Below, one piece after another: positions 17,913 to 27,686 of a DNA stretch of 60,407 bases. The DNA is taken from NCBI GenBank assembly GCA_001513425.1, contig LFTR01000062.1:179-60585 (forward strand), read 5' to 3'. The stretch is from Clostridiales bacterium DTU024. GTDB lineage: Bacteria; Bacillota; Clostridia; Christensenellales; Aristaeellaceae. The notes below the pieces were generated by a model, which did no database searches, had not been told where the DNA came from, and saw only the letters and a list, made by a program, of their open reading frames with translations. A program made the position numbers and the translations under genes. Position 1 is the stretch's first letter. The number at the start of each line of letters is the position of its first letter.

Positions 17913-18264
17913 TGAAAAGAAGCTAACCGGTTTGCTGGGCCTGGCACTTAGGAGCGGTAACGTGGTGCTGGGAACAGATTCGGTATTGGTATCAGTGCGA
18001 TTAAAGAAGGCACGGGCTGTTCTCATAGATGAGAGGGCATCAGACAACACGCGAAAGAAGCTGGAAGACAGCTGCGCCTATCATCAGGTGCCGCTGATCA
18101 AAATAAACGCCGAGCTGATTGAAAAGGCGACAGGAAAGCAAGGCAGAAAAGCCGCGGCTCTTCTCCATAGCAACATATCAGAAGAAATACTCAGGCATGC
18201 AATCGATTTGGACAATGGATCAAGTGCCGGAAATAACGCGGGGGTACATTTAGCGAATGGCTAA
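17905..18264 (+). CDS. ylxQ: L7Ae-family RNA-binding protein YlxQ
   Basis: A 119-residue L7Ae/L30e/S12e/Gadd45-type protein that in Firmicutes sits between ylxR and infB and binds kink-turn RNA. Features: [21 protein letters not shown] at the N-terminus, [19 protein letters not shown], and the central YHQVPLIKI strand. The C-terminus extends about 20 residues beyond the typical domain in a polar tail. It overlaps both neighbours by 8 bp, consistent with coupled translation. Confidence 0.9.
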   Translation: MIDEKKLTGLLGLALRSGNVVLGTDSVLVSVRLKKARAVLIDERASDNTRKKLEDSCAYHQVPLIKINAELIEKATGKQGRKAAALLHSNISEEILRHAIDLDNGSSAGNNAGVHLANG

Positions 18265-20980
18265 ACTCAAAATGAAGGAAGCAACAAAGGAACTCAATCA
18301 GCGATCAGGCGTCATTCTGGCAGAAGCGGAGCGCATAAAGCGCAATGCGGATGTAATGCTGCAAATGCTCAGACAACAGGAAACGCAGTTTATGCGCAAA
18401 GAAGAAGATGAGCGGGTGCGCGAAAAGCAGCAGCAGCAACAGGAAATGCTAAGCCAGCATACCAAAGCCTGGACGATGCCTGATGATGATGTCATTGCAG
18501 ACGCCAAAGAGGAGCCCAAGACGGAGGGGCCTGCCCAAGCAGTGCCTGTGCAAGCCGTGCCTGCGTCCGCCGAGGCACCTGCCGGCAAGACAACAGAGGT
18601 TCCGGATCAGCCTCAAACAAAAGTGTTCCCCAAGGCACCCGCGGCGGAAGCGCCTCGGCCCGTTTCTGCCTACAGCCCCGCGCAGCAGCGCCCTTTCACG
18701 TCTCAGCCTCAGGGACAGCGTCCGGCTCCCGCACCACGCGGCCAGATGCCGTATGGGCGGCCTGCTTATCCGCAGCAGCAGCAAGGTCAGCAGCAGCGTC
18801 CCTTTGGTCGTCCTGCCGGGCAAGCTCCCGCTATGCAGGGCAGGGCGCCTGTTGCAGGCGGTGCGCCCGGGCAGCAATACGGTCGGCCTGCCTTTGGTCG
18901 ACCTGCTCCGCGCCCCGGCGGACAACCGTTCCGCAGCGGCGATGGTCCTGCACGTCCCATGAACCGCGGGAGTTCTCCTGCCGGGCATACCCGGCCCGCG
19001 ACGGGAGAAGTGCCGGTGACGCCTCAGAAGGAGCGCGTCAGCAATTACGACCCCAACAAGAAGAATTATGCGCGCAGCAGTGATCCTGAGCATGTTACCA
19101 AGAACAAGCGTCAACAGTCACGGGTCAAGGGCACGCGCGTTGGTTTTGAAGATGAATTCGTACGCGGCAGGCGCGTTCGCCCCAAGAAGCCTTCTGCGCA
19201 GCAGATGATGGCGCCTATCAAGATCGACAAGGCGTACATGACTGCGGAAACCATCACCGTCAAGGGTTTGACCGAGCGCATCGGAAAACAATCGGGCGAA
19301 ATTCTCAAGAAGCTGTTGCTGCTGGGCATCGTTGCCAATATCAACAGCGAACTGGACTATGACACCGCGTCTTTGGTCTGTTCCGAATTTGGAATAGAAC
19401 TGGAAATGCGGATGGACAAGACGGCAGAAGATGTATTGAGTGCAGCATTTGACCAAGGTGAACACGACAAAGACAATGTTGAGCGTCCCCCGGTCATCAC
19501 CATTATGGGGCACGTTGACCATGGTAAAACTTCCCTGCTTGACTACATCCGCACTGCGCATGTGACAGATACCGAAGCGGGCGGAATCACGCAGCACATC
19601 GGTGCCTATTCTGTGATCCTGGACGGCAAGCGCATCACGTTTCTTGACACTCCGGGCCATGAAGCGTTTACCGCAATGCGTGCCCGAGGCGCCCAGGCAA
19701 CGGACATTGCTGTACTGGTGGTGGCTGCTGATGATGGCGTCATGCCCCAGACCGTGGAAGCTATCAACCATGCCAAGGCAGCAGGCGTTCCCATCATTAT
19801 TGCCATCAACAAGATGGATAAGGAAAACGCAAATCCCGAGCGTATCAAGCAAGATTTGACAGCTTATGAACTGGTCCCCGAAGAATGGGGCGGCGACACA
19901 ATCATGGTGCCCGTCAGCGCAAAAACGGGCGCGGGCGTGGATCAGCTATTGGAGATGATCATCCTGCAGGCAGGACTGCTGCAATTGCAGGCCAACCCCA
20001 ACCGTCTTGCCAAGGGGATCATCATTGAAGCCAAGCTGGACAAAAACCGCGGTCCTCTTGCCACCGTGCTCATGCAGAACGGTACCCTGAGAGTTGGCGA
20101 CAACGTCGTGGCCGGGCACACCTCCGGACGCGTGCGCGCCCTCAACAACGACAGAGGCGAGCGTGTTGAATCCGCCGGACCGGGTATACCCGTGGAAATC
20201 GCAGGATTCACCGATGTGCCCGATGCGGGCGACGAAATGTACGCTGTCGAGGATGAAAAACTCACGCGCCAAGTGGCTGAGGAACGTAAGGAAAAGGCGC
20301 GTTCCGAGCGTATGCAGGCGTCCAACAGAGTCTCACTTGACAATCTGTTTGAAAGCATCAGCGACGGCAAAATCGAAACGCTCAGCATTATCATAAAAGC
20401 GGACGTGCAAGGTTCCACCGAGGCCGTGCGGCAAGCGTTGGAGAAACTGTCCAGTGACAAGGTACGGATCAAGGTATTGCACAGCGGCGTAGGCGCCATC
20501 AACAAGGATGACGTCAACCTTGCCACTGCTTTCAATGCCATCATCATCGGCTTCAACATTCGTCCTGATGCCAACGCGCGTGCGCTTGCCGAAAAGGAAG
20601 AAGTCGATATCCGCTTGTATCGCGTGATCTATCAGGCCATCGAGGATATAGAGAAGGCCATGAAGGGTATGCTGGAGCCTGTCTTTAAAGAAAACATCCT
20701 GGGCCATGCGGAAGTGCGCAATGTGTTCAAGGTGACGGGTGCCGGCACCATTGCAGGGTGTTATGTGCTGGATGGAAAGCTGCAGCGTAATGAATCGGTG
20801 CGTTTGCTGCGTGACAATGTTGTCATTTTTGAAGGCAAGTTGTCTTCGCTCAAACGCTTCAAGGATGACGCGCGCGAAGTATCCGCCGGGTATGAATGCG
20901 GCGTAGGCCTGGAAAACTACAATGACATCAAAGAAAAGGACGTCATTGAGTGCTTTACCCAGGAAGAAGTAGTAGACTAA
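18257..20980 (+). CDS. infB: Translation initiation factor IF-2
   Basis: A GTPase of 907 residues that recruits initiator tRNA to the 30S subunit. The N-terminal ~270 residues are low-complexity, rich in Gln, Pro, Gly and Arg (for example [16 protein letters not shown]); the length and composition of this part vary widely in the family. A short IF2_N segment ([20 protein letters not shown]) precedes the G domain. GTPase motifs: GHVDHGKTS (about 417), [14 protein letters not shown]. Domains II-IV follow ([42 protein letters not shown]). ATG 18257 overlaps ylxQ by 8 bp. Confidence 0.97.
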   Translation: MAKLKMKEATKELNQRSGVILAEAERIKRNADVMLQMLRQQETQFMRKEEDERVREKQQQQQEMLSQHTKAWTMPDDDVIADAKEEPKTEGPAQAVPVQAVPASAEAPAGKTTEVPDQPQTKVFPKAPAAEAPRPVSAYSPAQQRPFTSQPQGQRPAPAPRGQMPYGRPAYPQQQQGQQQRPFGRPAGQAPAMQGRAPVAGGAPGQQYGRPAFGRPAPRPGGQPFRSGDGPARPMNRGSSPAGHTRPATGEVPVTPQKERVSNYDPNKKNYARSSDPEHVTKNKRQQSRVKGTRVGFEDEFVRGRRVRPKKPSAQQMMAPIKIDKAYMTAETITVKGLTERIGKQSGEILKKLLLLGIVANINSELDYDTASLVCSEFGIELEMRMDKTAEDVLSAAFDQGEHDKDNVERPPVITIMGHVDHGKTSLLDYIRTAHVTDTEAGGITQHIGAYSVILDGKRITFLDTPGHEAFTAMRARGAQATDIAVLVVAADDGVMPQTVEAINHAKAAGVPIIIAINKMDKENANPERIKQDLTAYELVPEEWGGDTIMVPVSAKTGAGVDQLLEMIILQAGLLQLQANPNRLAKGIIIEAKLDKNRGPLATVLMQNGTLRVGDNVVAGHTSGRVRALNNDRGERVESAGPGIPVEIAGFTDVPDAGDEMYAVEDEKLTRQVAEERKEKARSERMQASNRVSLDNLFESISDGKIETLSIIIKADVQGSTEAVRQALEKLSSDKVRIKVLHSGVGAINKDDVNLATAFNAIIIGFNIRPDANARALAEKEEVDIRLYRVIYQAIEDIEKAMKGMLEPVFKENILGHAEVRNVFKVTGAGTIAGCYVLDGKLQRNESVRLLRDNVVIFEGKLSSLKRFKDDAREVSAGYECGVGLENYNDIKEKDVIECFTQEEVVD

Positions 20981-20989
20981 GGAGAAGTC

Positions 20990-21361
20990 ATGGCAAATTA
21001 CCGTATCGACATGATATCCGAAGAGGTCAAGAAGGAAGTCGATCGCATTATCCGCGAATCTTTGGATGACCCAAGGATTCGCGGAACATATGGTATCGTT
21101 CGCGCCGATGTGACACGTGATCTGAAACAGGCCAAGATTTATGTCAGCATATTGGAGAAAGAATTGGCTGACCCTATGATGAAGGCGCTCGCCAGCGCCG
21201 CGGGCTTTGTCAGGCGTGAACTGGGCAAGAGACTGCAATTGAGGTATATACCTGAACTTACCTTTGTGCTGGACAAAAACATAGAGTACGGCATCCACAT
21301 TTCTGAAGTTCTAAAGAGAGTGCTGCCTGAAAAGGAATCGCCAAATGACAGCAATGAATAA
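20990..21361 (+). CDS. rbfA: Ribosome-binding factor A
   Basis: A KH-like protein of 123 residues for late 30S maturation. It begins YRIDMISEEVKKEVDRIIRE and includes DVTRDLKQAKIYVSIL and the C-terminal LRYIPELTFVLDKNIEYG, all typical of RbfA. AGGAGAAG upstream of ATG 20990 is a good ribosome site. The 3' end overlaps nrnA by up to 17 bp. Confidence 0.96.
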   Translation: MANYRIDMISEEVKKEVDRIIRESLDDPRIRGTYGIVRADVTRDLKQAKIYVSILEKELADPMMKALASAAGFVRRELGKRLQLRYIPELTFVLDKNIEYGIHISEVLKRVLPEKESPNDSNE

Positions 21362-22313
21362 TCCGCAATTGTTGACCGCTATCAAAGAGGCACGCAGGGT
21401 TTTCGTTTGTACGCACGTTCAGCCCGATGGCGACGCGTTTGGTTCCGCACTCGCTTTGTATGAAATATTGATCAGCTTAGGCAAAGAGGCCGTCGTTGCG
21501 TGTCAGGATCCGGTTCCTATCAAGCTTCGGTACTTAAACAACTGGGACAAAGTAGTCGCTCCGGAAAAAGTGACGCAAGTGAGTGATCTTTCCATAGCCG
21601 TTGATGCTTCCGGCGTGAATCGCATGGGCACCTGCGCAGACGTCTATTTTTTGAGTCCCTGCACCGTGCAGATTGATCATCACACAACCAATACCTTTTT
21701 TGCCAAAGTGAACGAGGTTGACGCAACAGCTGCGGCCTCCGGCATTTTGGTGACGCGTCTTGCGCTGGCATTGGGTTGCACGGTTACACCCGATATGGCT
21801 ACGTGTCTTTATACCGCAATCAGCAGCGATACCGGGAATTTTTCCTACGGCAACATTACCAGTGAGGTATTTCAGCAGATGGCACTGTTTATGGAGGCTG
21901 GGCTTCCGCTTTCGGATACGGCTCGCAGCCTCCATCTGATGCAGTCCAAAGGATACGTCCAATTGCTGGGCAGAGCGCTGAACACGCTGCGCTTTATTGA
22001 TGATGGGCGGATTTCCGGTATGTCGCTGAACCTTAAGGACTTTGAGGAGACCGGAGCCTTGCGTGAAGAATCCGATGGAATAGTCAACGAAGGACTCTAC
22101 ATAGGCGGCGTGGAAATGAGCTATTTGGCAACAGAAACAGCCGAAGGCATCAAGTTTTCCCTGCGCAGTATCGTTTCCCGGAAAGTGTCGGGCGTGGCCT
22201 CATTCTTTGGCGGCGGCGGACATGCGCAGGCAGCAGGTTGCTTGATCGAAGGGGAAATGGCGCCGGCATTGGAGAAGATGGAGCGGGCGATGATCAAGGA
22301 ACTCCACAAATGA
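21345..22313 (+). CDS. nrnA: DHH/DHHA1 phosphoesterase, bifunctional oligoribonuclease/pAp phosphatase NrnA
   Basis: A 322-residue enzyme that degrades nanoRNAs and pAp; in some species it also hydrolyses the c-di-AMP product pApA. The metal motifs are VCTHVQPDGDAFGS, AVDASGVNRMG and the eponymous IDHHTTN, followed by SDTGNFSYGN. The C-terminal DHHA1 domain ends in FFGGGGHAQAAGC. Both ATG 21345 and ATG 21354 are possible starts. Its place between rbfA and truB is standard in Firmicutes. Given CdaA and PgpH elsewhere in this window, a role in pApA turnover is plausible but not shown. Confidence 0.93.
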   Translation: MTAMNNPQLLTAIKEARRVFVCTHVQPDGDAFGSALALYEILISLGKEAVVACQDPVPIKLRYLNNWDKVVAPEKVTQVSDLSIAVDASGVNRMGTCADVYFLSPCTVQIDHHTTNTFFAKVNEVDATAAASGILVTRLALALGCTVTPDMATCLYTAISSDTGNFSYGNITSEVFQQMALFMEAGLPLSDTARSLHLMQSKGYVQLLGRALNTLRFIDDGRISGMSLNLKDFEETGALREESDGIVNEGLYIGGVEMSYLATETAEGIKFSLRSIVSRKVSGVASFFGGGGHAQAAGCLIEGEMAPALEKMERAMIKELHK

Positions 22314-23209
22314 ACGGATTCATCAATTTGCTAAAGCCGCCCGGCATGTCATCAGCGCAGGCGGTTTTTTTTGTAAAAAAACTGATTCGTGAGAAAGTGG
22401 GGCATGCAGGCACACTGGACCCTGAAGCCGCCGGCGTCCTTCCCATCATGGTGGGAAGGGCGACCAAGCTATTTGATTATGTTGCGGATGATGACAAGGT
22501 CTATGTCGCCGAAATCGCCTTTGGCGCACAAACCGATACGCAGGATGCGCAAGGTGTCGTCACCAAGGTGAGTGTTCATCTTCCGACCCAAGAAGACTTG
22601 ATGGCCATTTTGCCAAAATTCATCGGCAAGATTGCGCAGGTGCCACCGCAGTACAGCGCCATCAAACGCGATGGAGAAAGGCTGTACGACTTGGCGAGGG
22701 CAGGGCGAAGCGTCAGCCTTGCGCCGCGCGAGGTATTGATCCGTTCTCTGCGCGTCATCAGGCAAGTAGCATCTGCCGGCTATCTCATGGAGATCCACTG
22801 CGGGAAAGGGACATATATAAGGACACTTTGCGAGGATATTGGGCAAGCGCTTGGCAGCCGCGCGTATATGCGTTTTTTGTTGCGCAACAGGGTGGGAGCT
22901 TTCACTCTCGATGACGCATACACTCCAGAAGAACTCAAAGAAGACGTGGAAGAAGGCGCGGCGGGCGGAAAATGGATGCTGCCGCTGAGTTCGGCGCTTC
23001 AGCATATCCCGCGCATCGACGTGCCCGTACGGCTTCGCAAACCCCTTATCAACGGAGTGCCTTTAAGCCGCAAGGATCTGGATGGTCCGTGCGAATTTGA
23101 AGAAGGCGCTTTGGCGCGGCTATATTTAAACAACGAGCTGATTTCCATCAGCCGTGTGTCGGGTGATCTCCTCAAGATACAGACGATGGTTCAGCTTGCG
23201 CCGCCTTGA
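22310..23209 (+). CDS. truB: tRNA pseudouridine(55) synthase
   Basis: Makes pseudouridine 55 in the tRNA T-loop. The start MNGFINLLKPPGMSSAQAVFF is typical, and GHAGTLDPEAAGVLP contains the catalytic Asp. Further family segments are YSAIKRDGERLYDLAR and CGKGTYIRTLCEDIG. ATG 22310 overlaps the nrnA stop by 4 bp; the longer frame from 22238 runs inside nrnA and is unlikely. The 299-residue length is normal, including a C-terminal PUA-like part. The usual downstream partner ribF is missing here; a GntR regulator follows instead. Confidence 0.96.
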   Translation: MNGFINLLKPPGMSSAQAVFFVKKLIREKVGHAGTLDPEAAGVLPIMVGRATKLFDYVADDDKVYVAEIAFGAQTDTQDAQGVVTKVSVHLPTQEDLMAILPKFIGKIAQVPPQYSAIKRDGERLYDLARAGRSVSLAPREVLIRSLRVIRQVASAGYLMEIHCGKGTYIRTLCEDIGQALGSRAYMRFLLRNRVGAFTLDDAYTPEELKEDVEEGAAGGKWMLPLSSALQHIPRIDVPVRLRKPLINGVPLSRKDLDGPCEFEEGALARLYLNNELISISRVSGDLLKIQTMVQLAPP

Positions 23210-23235
23210 CACTTTGGGGCGGTAGCGGTTATTAT
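23206..23235 (+). promoter_or_regulatory. Promoter for the GntR/Lrp cluster
   Basis: TTGACA (23206-23211) overlaps the truB stop codon; an 18-bp spacer leads to TATTAT (23230-23235), 30 bp upstream of the regulator start. The perfect -35 makes a separate transcription unit likely. Confidence 0.55.
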
Positions 23236-23265
23236 TGATATATTGCTGGTAAGGGGGGAATGCTG

Positions 23266-23961
23266 GTGGCGGACATTTTGGCGGCGAACGACGTGGCGGA
23301 GAACAAGCCGATACGTGACATAGCTTATGAAACACTGAAGCATGCGATCATTATAGGGGACATACCGGCGGGTACACGCATTATCGAAACACATTATGCT
23401 GATAAGCTGCATATTAGCAGAACACCACTTCGCGAGGCGATGCGACAATTGGAATTGGATGGCTTGGTAGAGTATAAGGAACGCAAGGGCGTGATTGTTT
23501 CTGCGTTTACCATAGAAGATATCGAGGAGATTTTCACCATTCGCAACGCGCTGATGATGCTGATCATGCCTTCTATCATAGAGAACGTGACGGATGAGGA
23601 TATCGCGGCGCTCAGCGCCATTTTGGATAGAATGGATGTAAGCCAACGCAATGAAGATGCGGACGCTTTGGCGCAACTTAACAGAGAATTTCACCGCACG
23701 ATGGAGCATATTGCCCGTAAAGTGCGCATTTTGCGCGTTATCGACAGCCAGGAGGAATACATCCAGCGCTTTGCGGCTCTTTCCATCGCCAGTATTGTCA
23801 GGCGCTCGCATGCCCATCAAGAGCACCATCAGATGATTGATTTTTTGCGTGCGCGGGACTTGGAGGGGCTGTGCCGCCTGATGCGCCATCATCTGGACGA
23901 GAGCAAGGAAACATGCCTGAACGCGGTGCGTTCGGGCAAAAGGCTGCCGAAAAAAACTTGA
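23266..23961 (+). CDS. GntR-family transcriptional regulator with FCD domain
   Basis: About 231 residues with an N-terminal winged helix (RDIAYETLKHAIIIGDIPAG, then RTPLREAMRQLELDGLVEY as recognition region) and a C-terminal all-helical FCD ligand-binding domain (LNREFHRTMEHIA, HQEHHQMIDFLRARD) of the FadR subfamily; the His and Asp residues often hold a metal. Such regulators typically respond to small acids. GTG 23266 suits AAGGGGGG (23251-23258); ATG 23260 is 1 bp from it and less likely. Downstream genes suggest amino/keto acid metabolism as target, but no operator could be assigned. Confidence 0.88.
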   Translation: MADILAANDVAENKPIRDIAYETLKHAIIIGDIPAGTRIIETHYADKLHISRTPLREAMRQLELDGLVEYKERKGVIVSAFTIEDIEEIFTIRNALMMLIMPSIIENVTDEDIAALSAILDRMDVSQRNEDADALAQLNREFHRTMEHIARKVRILRVIDSQEEYIQRFAALSIASIVRRSHAHQEHHQMIDFLRARDLEGLCRLMRHHLDESKETCLNAVRSGKRLPKKT

Positions 23962-23986
23962 AGCCAAAGAAAGTCGAGGTTTGACG

Positions 23987-24478
23987 ATGGAAGGGATGAA
24001 GTATCAAATTCTTGAGGCACTAAGCGACGATTGTCGCAGCACGCCGGAAGAGATCGCAGTTCTCCTGGGCACAAACAGCGCTACTGTGGCATCCATGATT
24101 GCGGAAATGGAACAAGAGAAAGTCATTATCCGCTATCGGCCAATTATTAATTGGGACAGGACGGATAAACGTTTCGTGCAGGCGATGATAGAAGTGAAGG
24201 TTACGCCGCAAAGGGGGCACGGTTTTGATGCTATTGCCAAACGAATCTATCAATACAGCGAAGTGAAGAGCGTGTACTTGATGAGCGGTGGTTACGATTT
24301 GATCGTGTTGGTCGAGGCCCCGTCTTTGAAGGAACTGGCTCAGTTCGTTTCTGAGAAACTGAGCGTCATCGAACACGTGACCGGTACCAGCACCAGTTTT
24401 GTTTTGAAGCGCTACAAGCAGGATGGCGTGGTGTTTGATACGTCAAGTGATGATCAAAGGCTGGTGGTGTCCCCGTGA
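23987..24478 (+). CDS. Lrp/AsnC-family transcriptional regulator
   Basis: A 163-residue protein with an N-terminal helix-turn-helix (YQILEALSDDCRSTPEEIAV, then NSATVASMIAEMEQEKVI) and a C-terminal RAM ligand-binding domain (MIEVKVTPQRGHGFDAIAKR, MSGGYDLIVLVEAPSLKEL). Lrp-family proteins sense amino acids as octamers. ATG 23987 is 6 bp after GAGGT and is favoured over TTG 23981. Its stop overlaps the aminotransferase start by 4 bp. The pairing resembles the AlaR-AlaT (YugG-YugH) pair of B. subtilis, where the Lrp protein activates its own aminotransferase gene in response to alanine; orthology is inferred, not demonstrated. Confidence 0.9.
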   Translation: MEGMKYQILEALSDDCRSTPEEIAVLLGTNSATVASMIAEMEQEKVIIRYRPIINWDRTDKRFVQAMIEVKVTPQRGHGFDAIAKRIYQYSEVKSVYLMSGGYDLIVLVEAPSLKELAQFVSEKLSVIEHVTGTSTSFVLKRYKQDGVVFDTSSDDQRLVVSP

Positions 24479-25680
24479 GCGAGCGATTTGTTAATCCCAA
24501 AATCGCGGCCATGCCGCCCAGCGGGATACGCAAATTCTTCAATCTTGCCGGTACGATGAAGGGCGCAATTTCATTGGGCGTGGGGGAGCCTGATTTCACT
24601 ACTCCCTACCATGTTCGTGAAGCGTTAATTGACAGCCTCCTTAATGAAGAAACGCAGTACACCGAAAATCGTGGACTGTTGGCGCTGCGGCAGGAGATTG
24701 CCATCTATCTCAAGAACAGGTTTCATCTTTCGTATGATGCCGAAACAGAGATTCTCGTTACCGTCGGGGCCAGTGAAGCCATCGACATCACTCTGCGAGC
24801 AACACTGCGCCCGGGCGATGAAGTACTGATCCCCGATCCCGGGTACGTCAGTTATCAGCCGTGCGTGGAAATGAGCGGCGGCATTGCTGTACCCGTTGAA
24901 ACGCGGGTTGAGGATGAGTTCCAGGTAACGGTGGAGGCGCTGGAACAAAAGATTACGCCCAGGACGCGCGCTCTGCTCCTGAGCTATCCCAACAATCCGA
25001 CCGGCGCGATCCTCTCGGACGAGTATATGCGCAAAGTGGCGCTTTTTGCACAAAAACATGATCTTTTGGTCGTCTGCGATGAAATATATAACGAATTGGT
25101 GTATGACAACAAACACCAAACGTCTATTGCTTCTCTGGCCGGCATGTGGGAACGCACGGTAACCATCAACGGTTTCAGCAAGGCATTTGCCATGACAGGT
25201 CTGCGCGTAGGCTATATGTGTGCACCGCGGGCAATTCTGGACGCGGCGGTCAAGATCCATCAGTACACCATCATGTGCGCGAGCCGCTCATCGCAGGTCG
25301 CTGCGATTGAAGCTCTCAAGGCCGGGCGTGAAAACGGCTATGCGGACGTCATTCACATGCGGGATAGCTATAATCAGCGCCGCCGTCTCATGTTGCACGC
25401 GTTTGCCGAAATGGGACTTGACTGTTTTGAGCCTAAAGGGGCTTTCTATTTGTTCCCGTGCATTGCAAGCACGGGCCTTAGCAGTGACGAATTCTGCACG
25501 CGGCTTTTGCAAGAACATGCGGTGGTATGCGTGCCGGGCACGGCGTTTGGCTCAAGCGGAGAGGGCTTCATCCGTTGCTGTTATGCTACCGATAAGAATA
25601 AACTGATGGAGGCATTCCGTCGGATCCGAGCTTTTTTGGCTGTACTTCAGGAGGAGAGTCGTGAACAAGTCGTGTCGTAA
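24475..25680 (+). CDS. Class I/II PLP-dependent aminotransferase (AlaT/PatA-like)
   Basis: A 401-residue fold type I aminotransferase. Key features: AISLGVGEPDFTTP at the N-terminus, TVGASEAIDITLRA (PLP phosphate region), SYPNNPTGAILS with the conserved Asn, VVCDEIYNELVYD with the Asp that pairs with PLP nitrogen, and NGFSKAFAMTGLRVGY with the Schiff-base Lys. A C-terminal Arg region (GEGFIRCCYAT) would bind the substrate carboxylate. GTG 24475 overlaps the Lrp gene. The context with an Lrp regulator favours alanine or an aromatic/branched amino acid as substrate; the sequence does not decide it. Confidence 0.92.
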   Translation: MSERFVNPKIAAMPPSGIRKFFNLAGTMKGAISLGVGEPDFTTPYHVREALIDSLLNEETQYTENRGLLALRQEIAIYLKNRFHLSYDAETEILVTVGASEAIDITLRATLRPGDEVLIPDPGYVSYQPCVEMSGGIAVPVETRVEDEFQVTVEALEQKITPRTRALLLSYPNNPTGAILSDEYMRKVALFAQKHDLLVVCDEIYNELVYDNKHQTSIASLAGMWERTVTINGFSKAFAMTGLRVGYMCAPRAILDAAVKIHQYTIMCASRSSQVAAIEALKAGRENGYADVIHMRDSYNQRRRLMLHAFAEMGLDCFEPKGAFYLFPCIASTGLSSDEFCTRLLQEHAVVCVPGTAFGSSGEGFIRCCYATDKNKLMEAFRRIRAFLAVLQEESREQVVS

Positions 25681-26851
25681 CCTCATATTCATATTGATTC
25701 TGGTGCTTTTTGCCGCACCTCTTGCGCGGGCTGAGCAGGAGACCGAAGTATCCCTATCAGAAACACTGCAGACGTTCGCGCCGCCCCCGACATTTGCGTC
25801 CCTCGACGACCAGACGATAACGGACAATGGTACTGACGATCCGATTTCGGAGGAAGTGCCCTTGCAAGGCGTAGAAATGGCAACTGCTGATGGCAGCGTG
25901 GAAATCGTCGTGACGGCAGTGGGCGACTTAACCATCGGTGGCGATGTGCGCAAATCCGGTTTATCCATTTTCGAAAAGGAGAACGAGAAGCAGGGCGGCG
26001 ATCCAAGTTTTGTCATGCGTAACGTTAAGGAATTGTTTTCTGAAGATCACCTCACCTTAGCCAATTTTGAAGGAACGCTGACCACGGCACCCATTCCCGG
26101 CAACAAGAAAGGCAACAGTTTCCTTTTTTCTGCGCCTCCCGAATATGTCAAGATACTGGAAGCGGGAAGCATCGAGTCTGTATCCTTTGAAAACAACCAT
26201 GTCATGGACCACGGCGAAGAAGGTTTCAGGGAGACCACGGCGAAGTTCGATGAAGCCGGTATTGTCTGGAGCAGCGAAAACCATGTGGGGGTATTTGAAA
26301 CTAGCGGCGTTACCATCGGAATGCTCTCTTACCAGACATTCAACGGCAGGTATCCCGATCTGTTTGATAAAGTGCCCGGGCAAGTCCAGCAGGCAAAAGC
26401 CCAATATGACATCGTAATCGTATCCTATCATTGGGGGGATGAGTTGGACTACAAGCCTAATACCAATCAGCAAAAGCTTGGCCGCCTCACCATTGACGCG
26501 GGGGCTGACCTGGTCGTGGGTCACCATAGCCACCGCATCAACCCTATAGAAAAATACAAGGATCGCTATATTGCCTATTCCCTTGGAAATTTCAGTTTCG
26601 CGGGGAACACAAAGCCTGACGATATGAGCACGTTCTTTTTGCAGGTGAAGTTCAATGTGAAGGACGATATCACATCCTCCACGGGCTTCCGCATTATCCC
26701 CGCACGCATATCGTCCAAATCAGATTACAATGACTTTGCGCCGATGCCATTTACCGAGCAGCGCTTGATCGACAATGTTGTCAATTGCCTCTTGTCCAAC
26801 GGCAAAAGCATGGAGTATGCGGTGCAAGCGTATCCGCTTGAGTGGGAGTGA
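25661..26851 (+). CDS. CapA/PgsA-like secreted metallophosphatase-fold protein
   Basis: A 396-residue exported protein. A signal peptide (KSCRNLIFILILVLFAAPLARA) is followed by a ~60-residue polar linker and a PGA_cap domain: VTAVGDLTIGGDV, LTLANFEGTLTT, SFENNHVMDHGEEGF, IVSYHWGDELDYKP, VVGHHSHRINPIEKY and YSLGNFSFAG. These are the CapA metallophosphoesterase motifs (Asp, Asn/His, GHxH). CapA-family members serve poly-gamma-glutamate export in capsule formers, but many Firmicute copies stand alone, with unknown substrates. No capB or capC genes lie nearby. GTG 25661 overlaps the aminotransferase by 20 bp and has GGAGGAG upstream. Confidence 0.88.
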   Translation: MNKSCRNLIFILILVLFAAPLARAEQETEVSLSETLQTFAPPPTFASLDDQTITDNGTDDPISEEVPLQGVEMATADGSVEIVVTAVGDLTIGGDVRKSGLSIFEKENEKQGGDPSFVMRNVKELFSEDHLTLANFEGTLTTAPIPGNKKGNSFLFSAPPEYVKILEAGSIESVSFENNHVMDHGEEGFRETTAKFDEAGIVWSSENHVGVFETSGVTIGMLSYQTFNGRYPDLFDKVPGQVQQAKAQYDIVIVSYHWGDELDYKPNTNQQKLGRLTIDAGADLVVGHHSHRINPIEKYKDRYIAYSLGNFSFAGNTKPDDMSTFFLQVKFNVKDDITSSTGFRIIPARISSKSDYNDFAPMPFTEQRLIDNVVNCLLSNGKSMEYAVQAYPLEWE

Positions 26852-26857
26852 TAGAGC

Positions 26858-27679
26858 ATGCGGGCCAAATTCTACACAGTTTCTCAGCATGAAAACGGCG
26901 GCAGGCTGTCCCTTTATTTGGAGCAGTCATTATCGCAGATTGCAGTAGCCTTTGGGCATTCTTTTCTTATCAGGAACGTAGCGATGGAGGAGGCCGCCCA
27001 ACATCTAGGTGAAGACGAGACCGCGATCAGCATCCTTGCGGAGTCTGCTTCGTTTGCGCCCCTTGCACAGCAAGCGGGCGCATTTGCGTTGGAACGCGCC
27101 TTCTTTCACAATTTTCGCTCTTCCCTGCTAAAGAGGGATGGCTCACCGCAAGGAACCATTGTTGCTCCGGTGGATGGCAGCGACAAAAATGAAGCTGCTG
27201 TGCGCGCGCATCTCAACCGAATCGGCAAGAATGATTATATCGACATCAAGAAGACGCCCGCTCTGATTGAAACGCTCATCAATTCGCCCGAAAATATGGG
27301 CATGGTTGCGTGTAGTTATGATGCGGGCCGCATTCTAAAGTCTCTCGCGACAAAATTGTACGGTTTGACACCGTATTACTATGAGACTATGTTGGGAAAG
27401 GGTTTTGCAATCAACGCGGCGCCGGTGGAAAAAGAGCAAAAAGCTGATGGAATGAGCCCTTTTGGCATGTATTTCGCGGCGGCACGTACACTGCTGCATG
27501 TAATGAAGTTGGAGCAGGAGGGCAATTGTCTCAAAACCTCAATTATCAATATCTTGGATGCCGGATGGCGCACGGAGGATTGTGTGTTTGAAGGATGCAG
27601 GGTAACGACCACTGAAAAAGTATGTGATTTGGTCAATGAGCAGATCGCGCTGGTGGGGGAATTGATGAGCCAATACTGA
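26858..27679 (+). CDS. Degenerate isopropylmalate/isocitrate dehydrogenase-like protein
   Basis: A 273-residue protein that I match by eye to the C-terminal two thirds of decarboxylating 3-isopropylmalate dehydrogenases. DYIDIKKTPALIETLINSPE (127-145) corresponds to the VDxxxMxLvrdP segment; MGMVACSYDAGRILKSLA (147-164) to DVIVTGNLFGDILSDEA; NILDAGWRTEDCVFEG (231-246) to VLxxGyRTxDI; RVTTTEKVCDLV (248-259) to GTxEMGDAV. The N-terminal GDGIGPE segment and the metal-binding Asp residues of GDILSD are missing, so normal catalysis is unlikely. It follows the CapA gene by 6 bp and closes the cluster. It may be a ligand-binding or structural relic; an unrelated fold cannot be excluded without a profile search. 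Confidence 0.5.
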   Translation: MRAKFYTVSQHENGGRLSLYLEQSLSQIAVAFGHSFLIRNVAMEEAAQHLGEDETAISILAESASFAPLAQQAGAFALERAFFHNFRSSLLKRDGSPQGTIVAPVDGSDKNEAAVRAHLNRIGKNDYIDIKKTPALIETLINSPENMGMVACSYDAGRILKSLATKLYGLTPYYYETMLGKGFAINAAPVEKEQKADGMSPFGMYFAAARTLLHVMKLEQEGNCLKTSIINILDAGWRTEDCVFEGCRVTTTEKVCDLVNEQIALVGELMSQY

Positions 27680-27686
27680 CAAAAGG

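Noticed and set aside
20333..21298. 321-codon open frame on the minus strand opposite infB and rbfA
   Set aside because: It lies wholly antisense to two well-conserved genes, has no family features and is a by-product of their codon usage.
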